This document shows, piece after piece, positions 1 through 9,556 of a stretch of 46,914 nucleotides of DNA. The notes below the pieces were generated by a model, which saw only the letters and a list, made by a program, of their open reading frames with translations, searched no databases and was not told the DNA's origin. Made by a program: the position numbers and the translations under genes. The first letter of the stretch is position 1. Every line of letters starts with the position of its first letter. The DNA is from Chitinophagales bacterium (GTDB taxonomy: Bacteria; Bacteroidota; Bacteroidia; Chitinophagales; JADIYW01), in the NCBI GenBank assembly GCA_020848475.1, contig JADKZZ010000069.1, positions 1 to 46,914 on the forward strand, given 5' to 3'.

Positions 1-1567
1 ATGAATCTGCTGTGTTTGGCGTTTCTTGATAGGGTGCATTGTAAATTGGAAAAAATTCTTTTCCATCAGAAAAAATAAAAGACATCGGTGCTTTTCGCAC
101 AGCTATAGTTTTCGTGTCGTTGGGCAAGTTTTGTGCACACCATTTTGTCATTTTTATATAGTTCTGCCAGTCAGGTGTAAATCCATAAGTTGGGTCGCCT
201 TTTACATTTTCAACAAAAACAGGGAAACGCTCAGCTGCATTTTTTAGTGTTAATTTTATAGAAGAAATAAAAAGAATAAAGAATAAAAATGGCAACAATA
301 CTTGTGCAAAGGAGTATTTTTTTCCTAATAAATACAACAAATAAAACACACTCATCAAGATTAAAGGCAAATAAATCATGATGAAACGTGTTTGACCCCA
401 AGATGTTTGCAATGCGATAAATGTAGCGCCCAAAAGGCAGCTAAAAAACAGTGTGCTAAAGAGTAAATAATGTTGTTTGTTTTTATACATTTGATACAAT
501 GCATACACAAGCAAACTGGAACAAACTACCACAATAAGCTTGTTGGTATCGTTGATTTCAGCCACCTTGCCTTCGACAGTTGGCATTTGACTAGCCATCT
601 CTTCTTTCCAACCTAAAACATACATAAAACGCTGTCCGATGTAAATTTGAGCATTGTCGATTAAACGCGTAAAATAGCCAGCCGTAGTCTCCATGCCAGC
701 GCTCGGATTATAGGCATCTTTCTGAAAAATTAATTTTTGTCCTTCGTATTGTGATTGGTCAACATGCCAAATTAGTTTTATTAAAAAACGATAGAAGAAA
801 TATAAAAAGACAAATACAGCACTCGCGATTCCGGCTTCAGAGAATTTCTTTTGCGAAAGCAAGAACAAGACGATTGGAACAATAGCAATTACTGCGATGT
901 TACGTGTTATTAAAAATAAAAATGTAGTACTGCCTACTAATATTGCAGGTAATATTTTTTCCTTTAATGGCAGCTCATTATTTAAAATTTTATCGAAACA
1001 TTTAAAATTAATGTACATGCACAAACCAATGATGAGTAAATACAAACACTCTGTGTAAGTGAGGCTGGCAAACATTAAAAATGGGAAATTAATTGCCGTT
1101 AATATCAACGACGGAATTAAAACAATATAAGGTATTCTGTTGCGAAATGCAATAAATAACAAGTAGAGTCCAATGCAAAAAAACAAAATTGAAAACATTT
1201 TTAAGACAATCAATTTCACACCAAATATCTTGATGATGATACCTAATAATGTTGGATACAATGGTGCATTTGCTAAATAAAAACTTTCCTTTGCAAAGAA
1301 ATCTTTAGCATAGCGTGCACCAGATTCTATGTATAATGCATCATCGTTAGCTAATGAAATTTTATTGTCAAAACATAGAAACGAAAAAATGCTAGCCAAG
1401 CCCAATACAAGAAATAAATAGGCTTTTTGATGTGTTTGAAAATGAAGTTCTAAAAAGTCAAACAATGAGCTGTTTGTGTTGGTTTTATTGCTTGCACTCA
1501 GAGTTTTTCTTACAACATCAACCGCTGGTTTTTTATGTGTTATATTTGCTTTCTTACTCGGTTTCAT
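1..1567 (-). CDS. Polytopic membrane glycosyltransferase, GT39/ArnT-like (partial, runs off the left edge)
   Basis: Hand translation of the minus strand from the ATG at 1565-1567 is open to the window edge: MKPSKKANITHKKPAVDVV...LANDDALYIESGARYAKDFFAKESFYLANAPLYPTLLGIIIKIFG... with many hydrophobic segments. Absent from the ORF track because it has no stop in the window. Its start overlaps the 3' end of the FkbM gene. Confidence 0.75.
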   Translation of the reverse strand, partial: MKPSKKANITHKKPAVDVVRKTLSASNKTNTNSSLFDFLELHFQTHQKAYLFLVLGLASIFSFLCFDNKISLANDDALYIESGARYAKDFFAKESFYLANAPLYPTLLGIIIKIFGVKLIVLKMFSILFFCIGLYLLFIAFRNRIPYIVLIPSLILTAINFPFLMFASLTYTECLYLLIIGLCMYINFKCFDKILNNELPLKEKILPAILVGSTTFLFLITRNIAVIAIVPIVLFLLSQKKFSEAGIASAVFVFLYFFYRFLIKLIWHVDQSQYEGQKLIFQKDAYNPSAGMETTAGYFTRLIDNAQIYIGQRFMYVLGWKEEMASQMPTVEGKVAEINDTNKLIVVVCSSLLVYALYQMYKNKQHYLLFSTLFFSCLLGATFIALQTSWGQTRFIMIYLPLILMSVFYLLYLLGKKYSFAQVLLPFLFFILFISSIKLTLKNAAERFPVFVENVKGDPTYGFTPDWQNYIKMTKWCAQNLPNDTKTIAVRKAPMSFIFSDGKEFFPIYNAPYQETPNTADS

Positions 1568-2315
1568 GGATGGCATTTTTGCTTAATAAAATATCGACAA
1601 TGTGAATGCGATAATTTTCACAATTTAATTTTTGAATATCTGCTTCTTGTAATACACTAAGCTTATTATTATTCATTAAATAAAAGTGAAAAGAATACTT
1701 TTTTAATGCAGTAATAAATTGTTCGACACTGATACCAGAATTGGTTAATCCATATGGATACAACTCGGTTATGATTTTTAGTGTTTCGTTTTTTTGAAAA
1801 ACAGTTTGCATACCTTGGAAGGCAAAATATTCGTAGCCTTGAATATCTATTTTTATAAAATCCACTTTATGGTTTGGAATAATATCATCGATAGCTACAC
1901 ACTCAATCTCTGAAGTGGAAGTATAATTTTCGGTGGCATATGTTTTATGGTCCACATTTAATAAATCAGAATGATATAAAGTAATTTTTCCGCTTTTCTC
2001 GCTTACTGCTTTGTTGTGAAACTCGACATTCCGTAAGTGTCCAGCATTTTTCATCAGATATGAAAAGTTGGTTTTATCTGGTTCAAAAGCATACACTTTC
2101 CCGTTTTCACCTACAAGCTCAGCGAGTATTTTAGTGTAGAAACCAATGTTAGCGCCAATATCTAAAACGATATCGCCTTTTTTGACATATTTATTTAATA
2201 GTGCTATTTCGTGTTTGTCTTGTTTTTTTTTAAAAAACGGATAAATTACATTGTAAATAGGAAATGCATTCTTATATAAGAAGTCACCTATTTTTATAGA
2301 TAAAGCAGATGGCAT
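1554..2315 (-). CDS. FkbM family SAM-dependent methyltransferase
   Basis: VKKGDIVLDIGANIGFYTKILAELVGENGKVYAFEPD motif I/II; VDFIKIDIQGYEYFAFQGM is typical of FkbM. Confidence 0.88.
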   Translation of the reverse strand: MPSALSIKIGDFLYKNAFPIYNVIYPFFKKKQDKHEIALLNKYVKKGDIVLDIGANIGFYTKILAELVGENGKVYAFEPDKTNFSYLMKNAGHLRNVEFHNKAVSEKSGKITLYHSDLLNVDHKTYATENYTSTSEIECVAIDDIIPNHKVDFIKIDIQGYEYFAFQGMQTVFQKNETLKIITELYPYGLTNSGISVEQFITALKKYSFHFYLMNNNKLSVLQEADIQKLNCENYRIHIVDILLSKNAIHETE

Positions 2316-2354
2316 AATGTAATGAATTAGCTAATTAGCTAATTGTTATTTTTA

Positions 2355-3305
2355 TTATTTTTTCAATCCTATTTCTCTCAACCGTTCGTCTAAATATTCG
2401 CCTGCTGTGATAGGCTCATATGCAATTGGATGCGTTGCGTCAATGCAATTTTCCAAACAATCTAAACGTACTTCACTTCGTGGATGCAAGAAAAATGGAA
2501 TAGAATAGCGATGTGTATGCCATTTCTCTTTTGGTGGATTGACGACACGATGTGTGGTTGATTTGAGTTTGTTATTGCAAAGTCGTTGTAACATATCACC
2601 AACATTCACCATTATCTGATGCGGCTCCGCTTTAGCATCGTGCCAATTGCCATCGACGTCCATCACCTGCAAACCATCAGCACTTGCACCGACCAATAGC
2701 GTAATCAAGTTGATGTCTTCATGCGCTTCCGCGCGAATGGCTGATTTAGGCTCTTGCGTAATTGGCGGATAATGTATGGCGCGTAAAATGCTGTTTCCAT
2801 TGTGTATTTTAGTGTCGAAATAATGTACATCTAAGTCCAAATATTCTGCAATTGCACGCAGTAAATGACGGCCACTATTTTCAAAACTTTTATATAGTTG
2901 TCTGCCTGTTTCATTAAATTCAGGCAGTTCTGCTACTTCAATATTATCTGGATAATCTGCTGCTGGCATAAGTTCGCCATCTTCAATATATTGCCCTACT
3001 TGCCAAAATTCTTTTAAATCAGCCACTTCGCTTTGTTTCGCTTTTTCGCGACCAAATGATGTGTAGCCACGTTGTCCAGCGTATTCAACTTTTTCGTATC
3101 CTCGTTTGCTTTCCAATGGCAATGCATAAAATTGTTCTACAAGATGATAGTATTTATCGATAACAGCTTGTGGAATGCCATGGTTGTCAATAGCGGCAAA
3201 ACCAATTTCTGAATACGCTTTTCCAAATCCTTGAATAAAGCGCTGTCTTCTTGTCTCATCGCCTGATAAATAATCAGCCAAATCTAATACGGGAATAAAA
3301 CTCAT
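2355..3305 (-). CDS. 2-oxoglutarate/Fe(II)-dependent dioxygenase, isopenicillin N synthase family
   Basis: N-terminal DIOX_N-like IPVLDLADYLSG...FAAIDNHGIP; HxD...H...RxS pattern (AEAHEDINLITLL...STTHRVVNPP...HRYSIPFFLHP). Confidence 0.88.
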   Translation of the reverse strand: MSFIPVLDLADYLSGDETRRQRFIQGFGKAYSEIGFAAIDNHGIPQAVIDKYYHLVEQFYALPLESKRGYEKVEYAGQRGYTSFGREKAKQSEVADLKEFWQVGQYIEDGELMPAADYPDNIEVAELPEFNETGRQLYKSFENSGRHLLRAIAEYLDLDVHYFDTKIHNGNSILRAIHYPPITQEPKSAIRAEAHEDINLITLLVGASADGLQVMDVDGNWHDAKAEPHQIMVNVGDMLQRLCNNKLKSTTHRVVNPPKEKWHTHRYSIPFFLHPRSEVRLDCLENCIDATHPIAYEPITAGEYLDERLREIGLKK

Positions 3306-3410
3306 TACTGTTATTTGCTGTAAATATAAGAATTAATTGTAGTAAATATATAGTTTGTGTTGCTAAGGTTAAATGCGCATTAAACACTTTTTACCTTGCT
3401 AAAAAAAGCG

Positions 3411-3418
3411 TATTTTTG
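3411..3418 (+). promoter_or_regulatory. Bacteroidota-type -7 element (TATTTTTG) upstream of asnS
   Basis: Matches TAnnTTTG, 19 nt before the ATG at 3438. Confidence 0.45.
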
Positions 3419-3437
3419 AAATCCAATTTTTCCATTT

Positions 3438-4862
3438 ATGCGCAAAATTTATATTAAAGAAATTTTAGAAAGTACTTCCGTAGGAAGTGATGTTGTCGTT
3501 AGAGGCTGGGTTCGCACGAAAAGAAACAGTAAAAATGTAACGTTTATTAATGTCAGCGATGGTACGACGATACACACCATACAAGCAGTTGTAGAAGCTG
3601 AAACAATTAGTGATGATTTACTTGCAAAAATAAATACAGGTGCATGTTTGGAAATACAAGGTCAATTGATAGCTTCACAAGGCACACAAAAAGTAGAAGT
3701 AGCGGTAAAAAATATTATCATTTTAGGGGAAGCAGATGCAGAAAAATATCCTATTCAACCTAAAAAGCATTCATTCGAATTTTTGAGAGAAAAAGCGCAT
3801 TTAAGACCACGCACAAATACGTTTGGCGCCATCCTTCGCATACGTCATGCATTGGCATTTGCGATTCATAATTATTTTAATGATCATGGATTCTTTTATC
3901 TTCATACACCAATTATTACAGGCTCTGATGCAGAAGATGCTGGCGAAATGTTTCGCGTTACGACATTAGACGCAACGAATCCACCAAAAACAGAAGAAGG
4001 TAAAATAGATTATTCACAAGACTTTTTTGGTAAAGAAACCAACCTTACCGTGTCTGGTCAGTTAGAAGGTGAATTGGGTGCAATGGCATTGTCAAAAATA
4101 TATACATTTGGTCCAACCTTTAGGGCAGAAAATTCTAATACATCTCGCCATTTAGCGGAGTTTTGGATGATTGAGCCAGAAGTAGCTTTTAATGATTTAG
4201 TCGATAATATGGATTTGGCAGAAGATTTTCTGAAATATCTGATTAACTATGCATTAAGCCATTGCAAAGAGGATTTGGAATTTTTAGACAAAAGATTTGC
4301 AGAAGAAGAAAAACAAAAACCAACGCAAGAGCGCAGTGAATTGGGCTTGTTAGACAAATTGAAATTTTGTGTTGAAAATGAATTTCAGCGCATGACTTAC
4401 ACTGAAGCGATAGAAATTCTGAAAACTGCGAAAAAGAAATTTCAATATCCTGTCGATTGGGGAACGGACTTGCAGTCGGAACACGAACGTTATTTAGTAG
4501 AAAAACACTTTAAAAAACCAGTTATACTCACGGATTATCCAGAGCACATCAAAGCATTTTATATGAAGTTGAGTGAAGATGGTAAGACTGTTCGTGCTAT
4601 GGACGTTTTGTTTCCAGGCATCGGCGAAATTATCGGTGGTTCACAACGTGAAGAAAACTATGATAAATTGAAGAAACGAGCGCATCAATTTGGCATCGAA
4701 GAAGAAAGTATTTGGTGGTATTTGGAAACACGTCAATTCGGAACATGTCCACATGCTGGTTTTGGTTTAGGGTTTGAAAGGCTCGTATTGTTCGTTACCG
4801 GAATGGGAAATATTAGAGACGTAATTCCATTTCCACGTTATCCAAAAAGTGCAGAGTTTTAA
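3438..4862 (+). CDS. asnS: Asparaginyl-tRNA synthetase
   Basis: Class II aaRS with OB fold ([23 protein letters not shown]), motif 2 [21 protein letters not shown] and motif 3 [29 protein letters not shown]. Confidence 0.97.
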   Translation: MRKIYIKEILESTSVGSDVVVRGWVRTKRNSKNVTFINVSDGTTIHTIQAVVEAETISDDLLAKINTGACLEIQGQLIASQGTQKVEVAVKNIIILGEADAEKYPIQPKKHSFEFLREKAHLRPRTNTFGAILRIRHALAFAIHNYFNDHGFFYLHTPIITGSDAEDAGEMFRVTTLDATNPPKTEEGKIDYSQDFFGKETNLTVSGQLEGELGAMALSKIYTFGPTFRAENSNTSRHLAEFWMIEPEVAFNDLVDNMDLAEDFLKYLINYALSHCKEDLEFLDKRFAEEEKQKPTQERSELGLLDKLKFCVENEFQRMTYTEAIEILKTAKKKFQYPVDWGTDLQSEHERYLVEKHFKKPVILTDYPEHIKAFYMKLSEDGKTVRAMDVLFPGIGEIIGGSQREENYDKLKKRAHQFGIEEESIWWYLETRQFGTCPHAGFGLGFERLVLFVTGMGNIRDVIPFPRYPKSAEF

Positions 4863-4908
4863 TTGTTTGCGTATTTTTATTATTTAATTTTTAATTCTCA
4901 ATTCATAC

Positions 4909-6387
4909 ATGCTTCATCAACGTCTATCACAGAAAATGCTACAAAAGCTGTCGCCACAACAGATACAGCTGATGAAGTTATTGCAAGTTCCTACTGCAAA
5001 TTTAGAACAACGCATCAAAGAAGAATTGGAAATTAATCCTGCATTGGAAGAAAGCATCTCGGATTATGATAATGATAAAGAAGACTTATCGGAGCCAGAA
5101 CAAATACGCGATGACGAGGAAAACTATGAAAACAATAATGAAGATGATGATTTTGCCGATAGCTTAGATATTCAAGAATATACCAAAGATGATTATGATT
5201 ATACGAATGACGACGGCGATTATCGAGGTAAAGAAGATAAAAAACAAACACCATTTGCCATCGGCAAAACGTTTCATGATTTTTTAGATGAGCAATTGCA
5301 CTTATTAGATTTAGATGAACACGAATGGCAAATAGCCGACCAACTCATTGGTAGCATTGATGATGATGGTTACTTGCGTAGAGAATTAGATGCAATTGTC
5401 GATGATTTGGCATTTCAAAAAAATGTATCGACATCAGTTGAAGAAATTGAAGAAGTATTGCGAACTATTCATCGCTTCGATCCGCCTGGTGTTGGTGCTC
5501 GCAATCTGCAAGAGTGCTTGCAAATACAATTAGAACGCAAAGAACAAAATAGCCATGTAAAATTGGCTCTGCGCATTATTACCTTACAATTTGAGGCTTT
5601 TACAAAAAAACATTACGATAAGCTATTAAAATCGCTAGATATAGAGGAAGAGCAATTGAAAAAGGCACTCGATGTGATATTACACCTCAATCCGAAACCA
5701 GGCGGTGCTAGCGATAATACGACTTCGGTTAATCATCAAACAATTATTCCTGATTTTACAGTTGAAAATAATAATGGTGAGTTAGAAGTATTGTTAAATG
5801 GTAAAAATGCACCTGATTTAAGAATCAGCGACTCGTTTAAAGAGATGCTTTCATCGTATGGCAAAGGCGCCATGAAAGACAAGAAACAGAAGGAAGCTGT
5901 TGTGTTTATCAAACAAAAAATAGACGCAGCCAAGTGGTTTATCGATGCCATAAAACAACGCCAACACACTTTATTTGTAACGATGGAAGCTATCGTCGAT
6001 TTTCAAAAAGAATATTTCTTATCAGGCGATGAGATGAAGCTACGTCCAATGATTTTAAAAGATATTGCAGAAATTACAAGCTTGGATATTTCTACTGTAT
6101 CACGCGTGGCAAATAGCAAATATTGCCAAACAGAATTCGGTGTTTTTTCTTTGAAACATTTTTTTTCCGAAGGCTTACAAACAGAAGGTGGAGAAGAGGT
6201 ATCAACACGAGAAGTGAAGAAAATATTGGAAGATTTAATTGCAGTGGAAGACAAATCAAAACCATTAAGCGATGAGTTTCTGACTGAACAGCTGAAAGAA
6301 AAAGGCTATAATATTGCTCGCAGAACAGTAGCAAAATATAGAGAACAGCTCAATATTCCTGTTGCGCGATTGCGCAAAGAACTGTAA
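4909..6387 (+). CDS. rpoN: RNA polymerase sigma-54 factor
   Basis: N-terminal Gln-rich region (LSQKMLQKLSPQQIQLMKLLQVPTANLEQRIKEELEINPALEE) and C-terminal RpoN box ARRTVAKYREQLNIPVARLRK. Confidence 0.97.
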   Translation: MLHQRLSQKMLQKLSPQQIQLMKLLQVPTANLEQRIKEELEINPALEESISDYDNDKEDLSEPEQIRDDEENYENNNEDDDFADSLDIQEYTKDDYDYTNDDGDYRGKEDKKQTPFAIGKTFHDFLDEQLHLLDLDEHEWQIADQLIGSIDDDGYLRRELDAIVDDLAFQKNVSTSVEEIEEVLRTIHRFDPPGVGARNLQECLQIQLERKEQNSHVKLALRIITLQFEAFTKKHYDKLLKSLDIEEEQLKKALDVILHLNPKPGGASDNTTSVNHQTIIPDFTVENNNGELEVLLNGKNAPDLRISDSFKEMLSSYGKGAMKDKKQKEAVVFIKQKIDAAKWFIDAIKQRQHTLFVTMEAIVDFQKEYFLSGDEMKLRPMILKDIAEITSLDISTVSRVANSKYCQTEFGVFSLKHFFSEGLQTEGGEEVSTREVKKILEDLIAVEDKSKPLSDEFLTEQLKEKGYNIARRTVAKYREQLNIPVARLRKEL

Positions 6388-6433
6388 AGCCACTTATTGT
6401 AAATTTGAACAATAAAACACTGATTGTATTGAC

Positions 6434-7042
6434 ATGATAAAAATAATCTCAAAAATTGTTTCCTATATACTTCATCCATTATTAATGGCAACGTGGTTTG
6501 TGCTATTACTGTTGATCACCAATCCATTTTCATTTGCTGGCATGCCTAACGGAATTGTGATTGGCGTTGTATTTGTCAATACATTTATGTTTCCTGCAAT
6601 TGCACTATTGCTAATGCGTAAATTAGACTTTATCGATAGCTTGGAATTGCCTGATAAGAAACAAAGAATTATTCCCTTAGTAGCAACAATCGTATTTTAT
6701 GTTTGGGCATTTTTGGCCATCAAAAAATTAAACTTTCCATTTATGGTAGGTATTTTTATGCTCGGCTCTGTTGTGTCTCTATTTCTTGCATTTTTTATAA
6801 ATATTTTTTCAAAAATAAGCTTACACATGGTCGGCATCAGTGGCGCGCTTACTGCAATAATGTTATTGGTGTTCATCTCACCTGCTGATGTTAGCTATTA
6901 TTTTCTTTTACTCATCGTGCTAACAGGAGCAGTAGCGACAGCAAGGCTGTATTTAAATGCACACACAATAAAAGAAGTATATGCTGGTTTTATTGTTGGT
7001 ATGATTGGTCAAATATTTGGTTTAATACTATATCATCCGTGA
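6434..7042 (+). CDS. Small polytopic membrane protein, degenerate PAP2-superfamily-like
   Basis: ARLYLNAHTIKEVYAGFIVG resembles PAP2 motif 3 (SRxxxxxHxxxDVxxG); GISGA sits where PSGH is expected. Confidence 0.6.
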   Translation: MIKIISKIVSYILHPLLMATWFVLLLLITNPFSFAGMPNGIVIGVVFVNTFMFPAIALLLMRKLDFIDSLELPDKKQRIIPLVATIVFYVWAFLAIKKLNFPFMVGIFMLGSVVSLFLAFFINIFSKISLHMVGISGALTAIMLLVFISPADVSYYFLLLIVLTGAVATARLYLNAHTIKEVYAGFIVGMIGQIFGLILYHP

Positions 7043-7106
7043 ATCGAAAAAACACTTTTTCACAATTGCACAAAAACTAAAATCGCTAATAGCACATTTA
7101 TTCTCG

Positions 7107-7114
7107 TAACTTTG
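7107..7114 (+). promoter_or_regulatory. -7 element TAACTTTG upstream of the BamA/TamA-like gene
   Basis: TAnnTTTG match 13 nt upstream of the TTG start at 7128. Confidence 0.4.
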
Positions 7115-7127
7115 TTTAATATCATCG

Positions 7128-8558
7128 TTGTATTTGAAAAAAATAGTTTTTCTTTTTATGCTAATAGTAATGCTTGGTGCACATGCACAGGATAGCATTC
7201 ATTATTTAAAAGTCAGACATATCAATATAGCTGGCAATAAAAAGACAAAAGATTTTGTCATTCATCGAGAGATGACTATTCACGAAAATGACTCATTTCC
7301 AGCCAAAGAAATGGACGCTTTATTATTGCAGCAGCGTTTAAATATTTTTAATATTGGTTTGTTTAACGATGTATCCATTAACATAAAAAATTGGGAAGAT
7401 GACAGCTTGGATTTATCAATACAAGTACATGAAAGATGGGTCATTATTCCATTGCCCATCATCAAGTTTGTTGACCGTAACGTTGTTGAATGGTGGAAAA
7501 ATTATAGACACGATTTTAAGCGATTACAGTATGGCGCACAAGTGAATTGGCGAAACTTGACTGGCAGAAATGACGCACTGCAATTGGGAATTAGCTTTGG
7601 CTTTGCTCAAAGATTAGACATCGGATACGCCGTTCCACAATTCAATATACGGAAAGAGAAAGTAGGCATGTCGATGTACTTTACCATGCTGCGCACCAAA
7701 CGAATTGCCTATGCAACAACAAACGACGTATTGTCATTTATGAATTTGGGAACATCTTGGCAGCAACAAAAAATAGAAGTGGCTACACAAGTTACCTATA
7801 GAAACGCGATTCATAATACACACTATTTTACTATAGGTTATGGCCTTACCGTCATCAGCGATTCTGTACGAAATGCTAATCCAAATTACTTTTTAAATAA
7901 TGATAAAAAACAACACTACTTTAAAGTAGGATATACCATAATTGCTGACCATAGAAACCTACGCTCTTATCCAACGGCAGGCTGGTATTTACAAGCCAGT
8001 TTAACGAACTATGGCTTAGGATTTATGAGAACTCGCATGACGACGACAAGCTTCCAATTGAGTAAATATTTTCAATGGAAAAAACATCAACGCTTTTCAG
8101 GAGCAGCCATGATAAAATGGCAGTTTTCGTGGCCTTTTAAACAACCGTATAATTTACAAAATACCAAATCACTTGGCTATGATGAAAATACAATTCGCGG
8201 ATACGAACTTAATGTAATTGACGGACAACATTATTTGTTGTTTAAAAATGAATATCGCTTTAGAGTATTTAGTTTTCAAATGAGCAAGATTAAAAAATTT
8301 AAAGGAAAAAATGCTGCCATTTTAAATTCTTCATTGGCTTACTTGCCACTCAATTTATATTTAACGGCTTATTTCGATGCAGGCTATGTTTGGGACAATT
8401 ATTTTACTGCGAATAATCAATACAAAAACAAATGGCAGTTCGGTTATGGCATCGGATTAAATTTTGTCACTTTCAATCAAAAGCTTTTCCGTATCGAATA
8501 TAGCATTAACAGATATTTGAAGAAAGGAGTATATTTACATTTTGAGCAACCACTTTAG
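7128..8558 (+). CDS. BamA/TamA-like outer-membrane protein (POTRA plus surface-antigen barrel)
   Basis: Signal peptide; POTRA-like VRHINIAGNKKTKDFVIHREMTIHENDSF...; barrel region ending in IGLNFVTFNQKLFRIEYSINRYLKKGVYLHFEQPL. TTG start. Confidence 0.82.
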   Translation: MYLKKIVFLFMLIVMLGAHAQDSIHYLKVRHINIAGNKKTKDFVIHREMTIHENDSFPAKEMDALLLQQRLNIFNIGLFNDVSINIKNWEDDSLDLSIQVHERWVIIPLPIIKFVDRNVVEWWKNYRHDFKRLQYGAQVNWRNLTGRNDALQLGISFGFAQRLDIGYAVPQFNIRKEKVGMSMYFTMLRTKRIAYATTNDVLSFMNLGTSWQQQKIEVATQVTYRNAIHNTHYFTIGYGLTVISDSVRNANPNYFLNNDKKQHYFKVGYTIIADHRNLRSYPTAGWYLQASLTNYGLGFMRTRMTTTSFQLSKYFQWKKHQRFSGAAMIKWQFSWPFKQPYNLQNTKSLGYDENTIRGYELNVIDGQHYLLFKNEYRFRVFSFQMSKIKKFKGKNAAILNSSLAYLPLNLYLTAYFDAGYVWDNYFTANNQYKNKWQFGYGIGLNFVTFNQKLFRIEYSINRYLKKGVYLHFEQPL

Positions 8559-8608
8559 CTTTGTTTGTCAATAAACAGCAATGAGCTTGCAATATAATAA
8601 TTGATTAA

Positions 8609-9487
8609 ATGACAATAGGAATTTATAGTCGCGTATTTAAAGAAGAACACACACCATTTGTGTTAGAGTTGATTTTGCAATTGACTCAAAAACAAATTCC
8701 ATTCTTAATTTATGATACCTATTATAAATCCATAAAGAAATACATAGCAAAGCAAAAAATCCAAACATTTAAGAATCACAATGATGTAAAAAACAACATC
8801 GATTTATTGCTTACATTAGGTGGCGATGGAACCTTGCTAGATACCTTACAGCTCGTGCGTGATAGCGAAATTCCAGTTGCTGGCATTAATATGGGCAGGC
8901 TTGGTTTTTTAGCGGATATTCATAAATCTGAAATTAAAGCATTAGTAGAGTCTATACAGCAAAATACTTTTACAATTGAAGACAGAACACTGATTTGCAT
9001 CGAAACAACAAAGCCTGTTTTTGGCGATGTGAATTATGGATTAAATGAATTTACTATTCATAAAACCGACTCTTCTTCTATGATTGTAGTGCATGTGTTT
9101 TTGAATGGCGAATTTTTAAATTCATTCTGGGCAGATGGCCTAATTGTAGCGACGCCTACAGGCTCTACTGCATATTCTTTGAGTTGTGGCGGTCCAATTG
9201 TTTTTCCAAGTTCAAATAATTTTGTGCTCACACCGGTGGCACCACACAATCTCAATGCTCGACCTATTATTATTGCTGATAATACAGTGCTCTCTTTCGA
9301 AGTAGAATGCCGTGGCAATAATTTTCTATGTTCTATCGATTCACGCTCAGTAAATATTGATAACACAATACAATTAGCAGTGCGCAAAGCCAATTTCTCG
9401 TTTAAATTATTGCGTATGCCAGAAAGCTCTTACTTAAGCACTTTACGCGAAAAACTAAATTGGGGCGAAGACAGCAGAAATAGCTAA
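8609..9487 (+). CDS. nadK: NAD kinase
   Basis: LLTLGGDGTLLDTL (GGDGT), NMGRLGFLAD, TPTGSTAYSLSCGGPIV. Confidence 0.96.
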   Translation: MTIGIYSRVFKEEHTPFVLELILQLTQKQIPFLIYDTYYKSIKKYIAKQKIQTFKNHNDVKNNIDLLLTLGGDGTLLDTLQLVRDSEIPVAGINMGRLGFLADIHKSEIKALVESIQQNTFTIEDRTLICIETTKPVFGDVNYGLNEFTIHKTDSSSMIVVHVFLNGEFLNSFWADGLIVATPTGSTAYSLSCGGPIVFPSSNNFVLTPVAPHNLNARPIIIADNTVLSFEVECRGNNFLCSIDSRSVNIDNTIQLAVRKANFSFKLLRMPESSYLSTLREKLNWGEDSRNS

Positions 9488-9556
9488 GAATCGATGATTC
9501 TCATTTTCAAGTAAAAATAAAAATCGTACATTGTACAGCATAAATAACAATGTAAA

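Noticed and set aside
26-247. 73-aa + strand ORF
   Set aside because: Antisense to the partial GT39-like gene, which has a clear coding reading; the ORF's translation looks non-coding.
2325-2345. AATTAGCTAATTAGCTAATT short tandem palindrome between the FkbM and 2OG genes
   Set aside because: Only two to three 8-bp units in AT-rich DNA, with no flanking T-tract; a similar sequence after rho suggests simple AT-rich spacer.
9058-9393. 111-aa minus ORF opposite nadK
   Set aside because: Nested antisense to the conserved NAD kinase core.
9487-9501. AGAATC-GAT-GATTCT hairpin after nadK as a terminator
   Set aside because: Only a 6-bp stem with a 3-nt loop and no clean T-tract; too weak to call.
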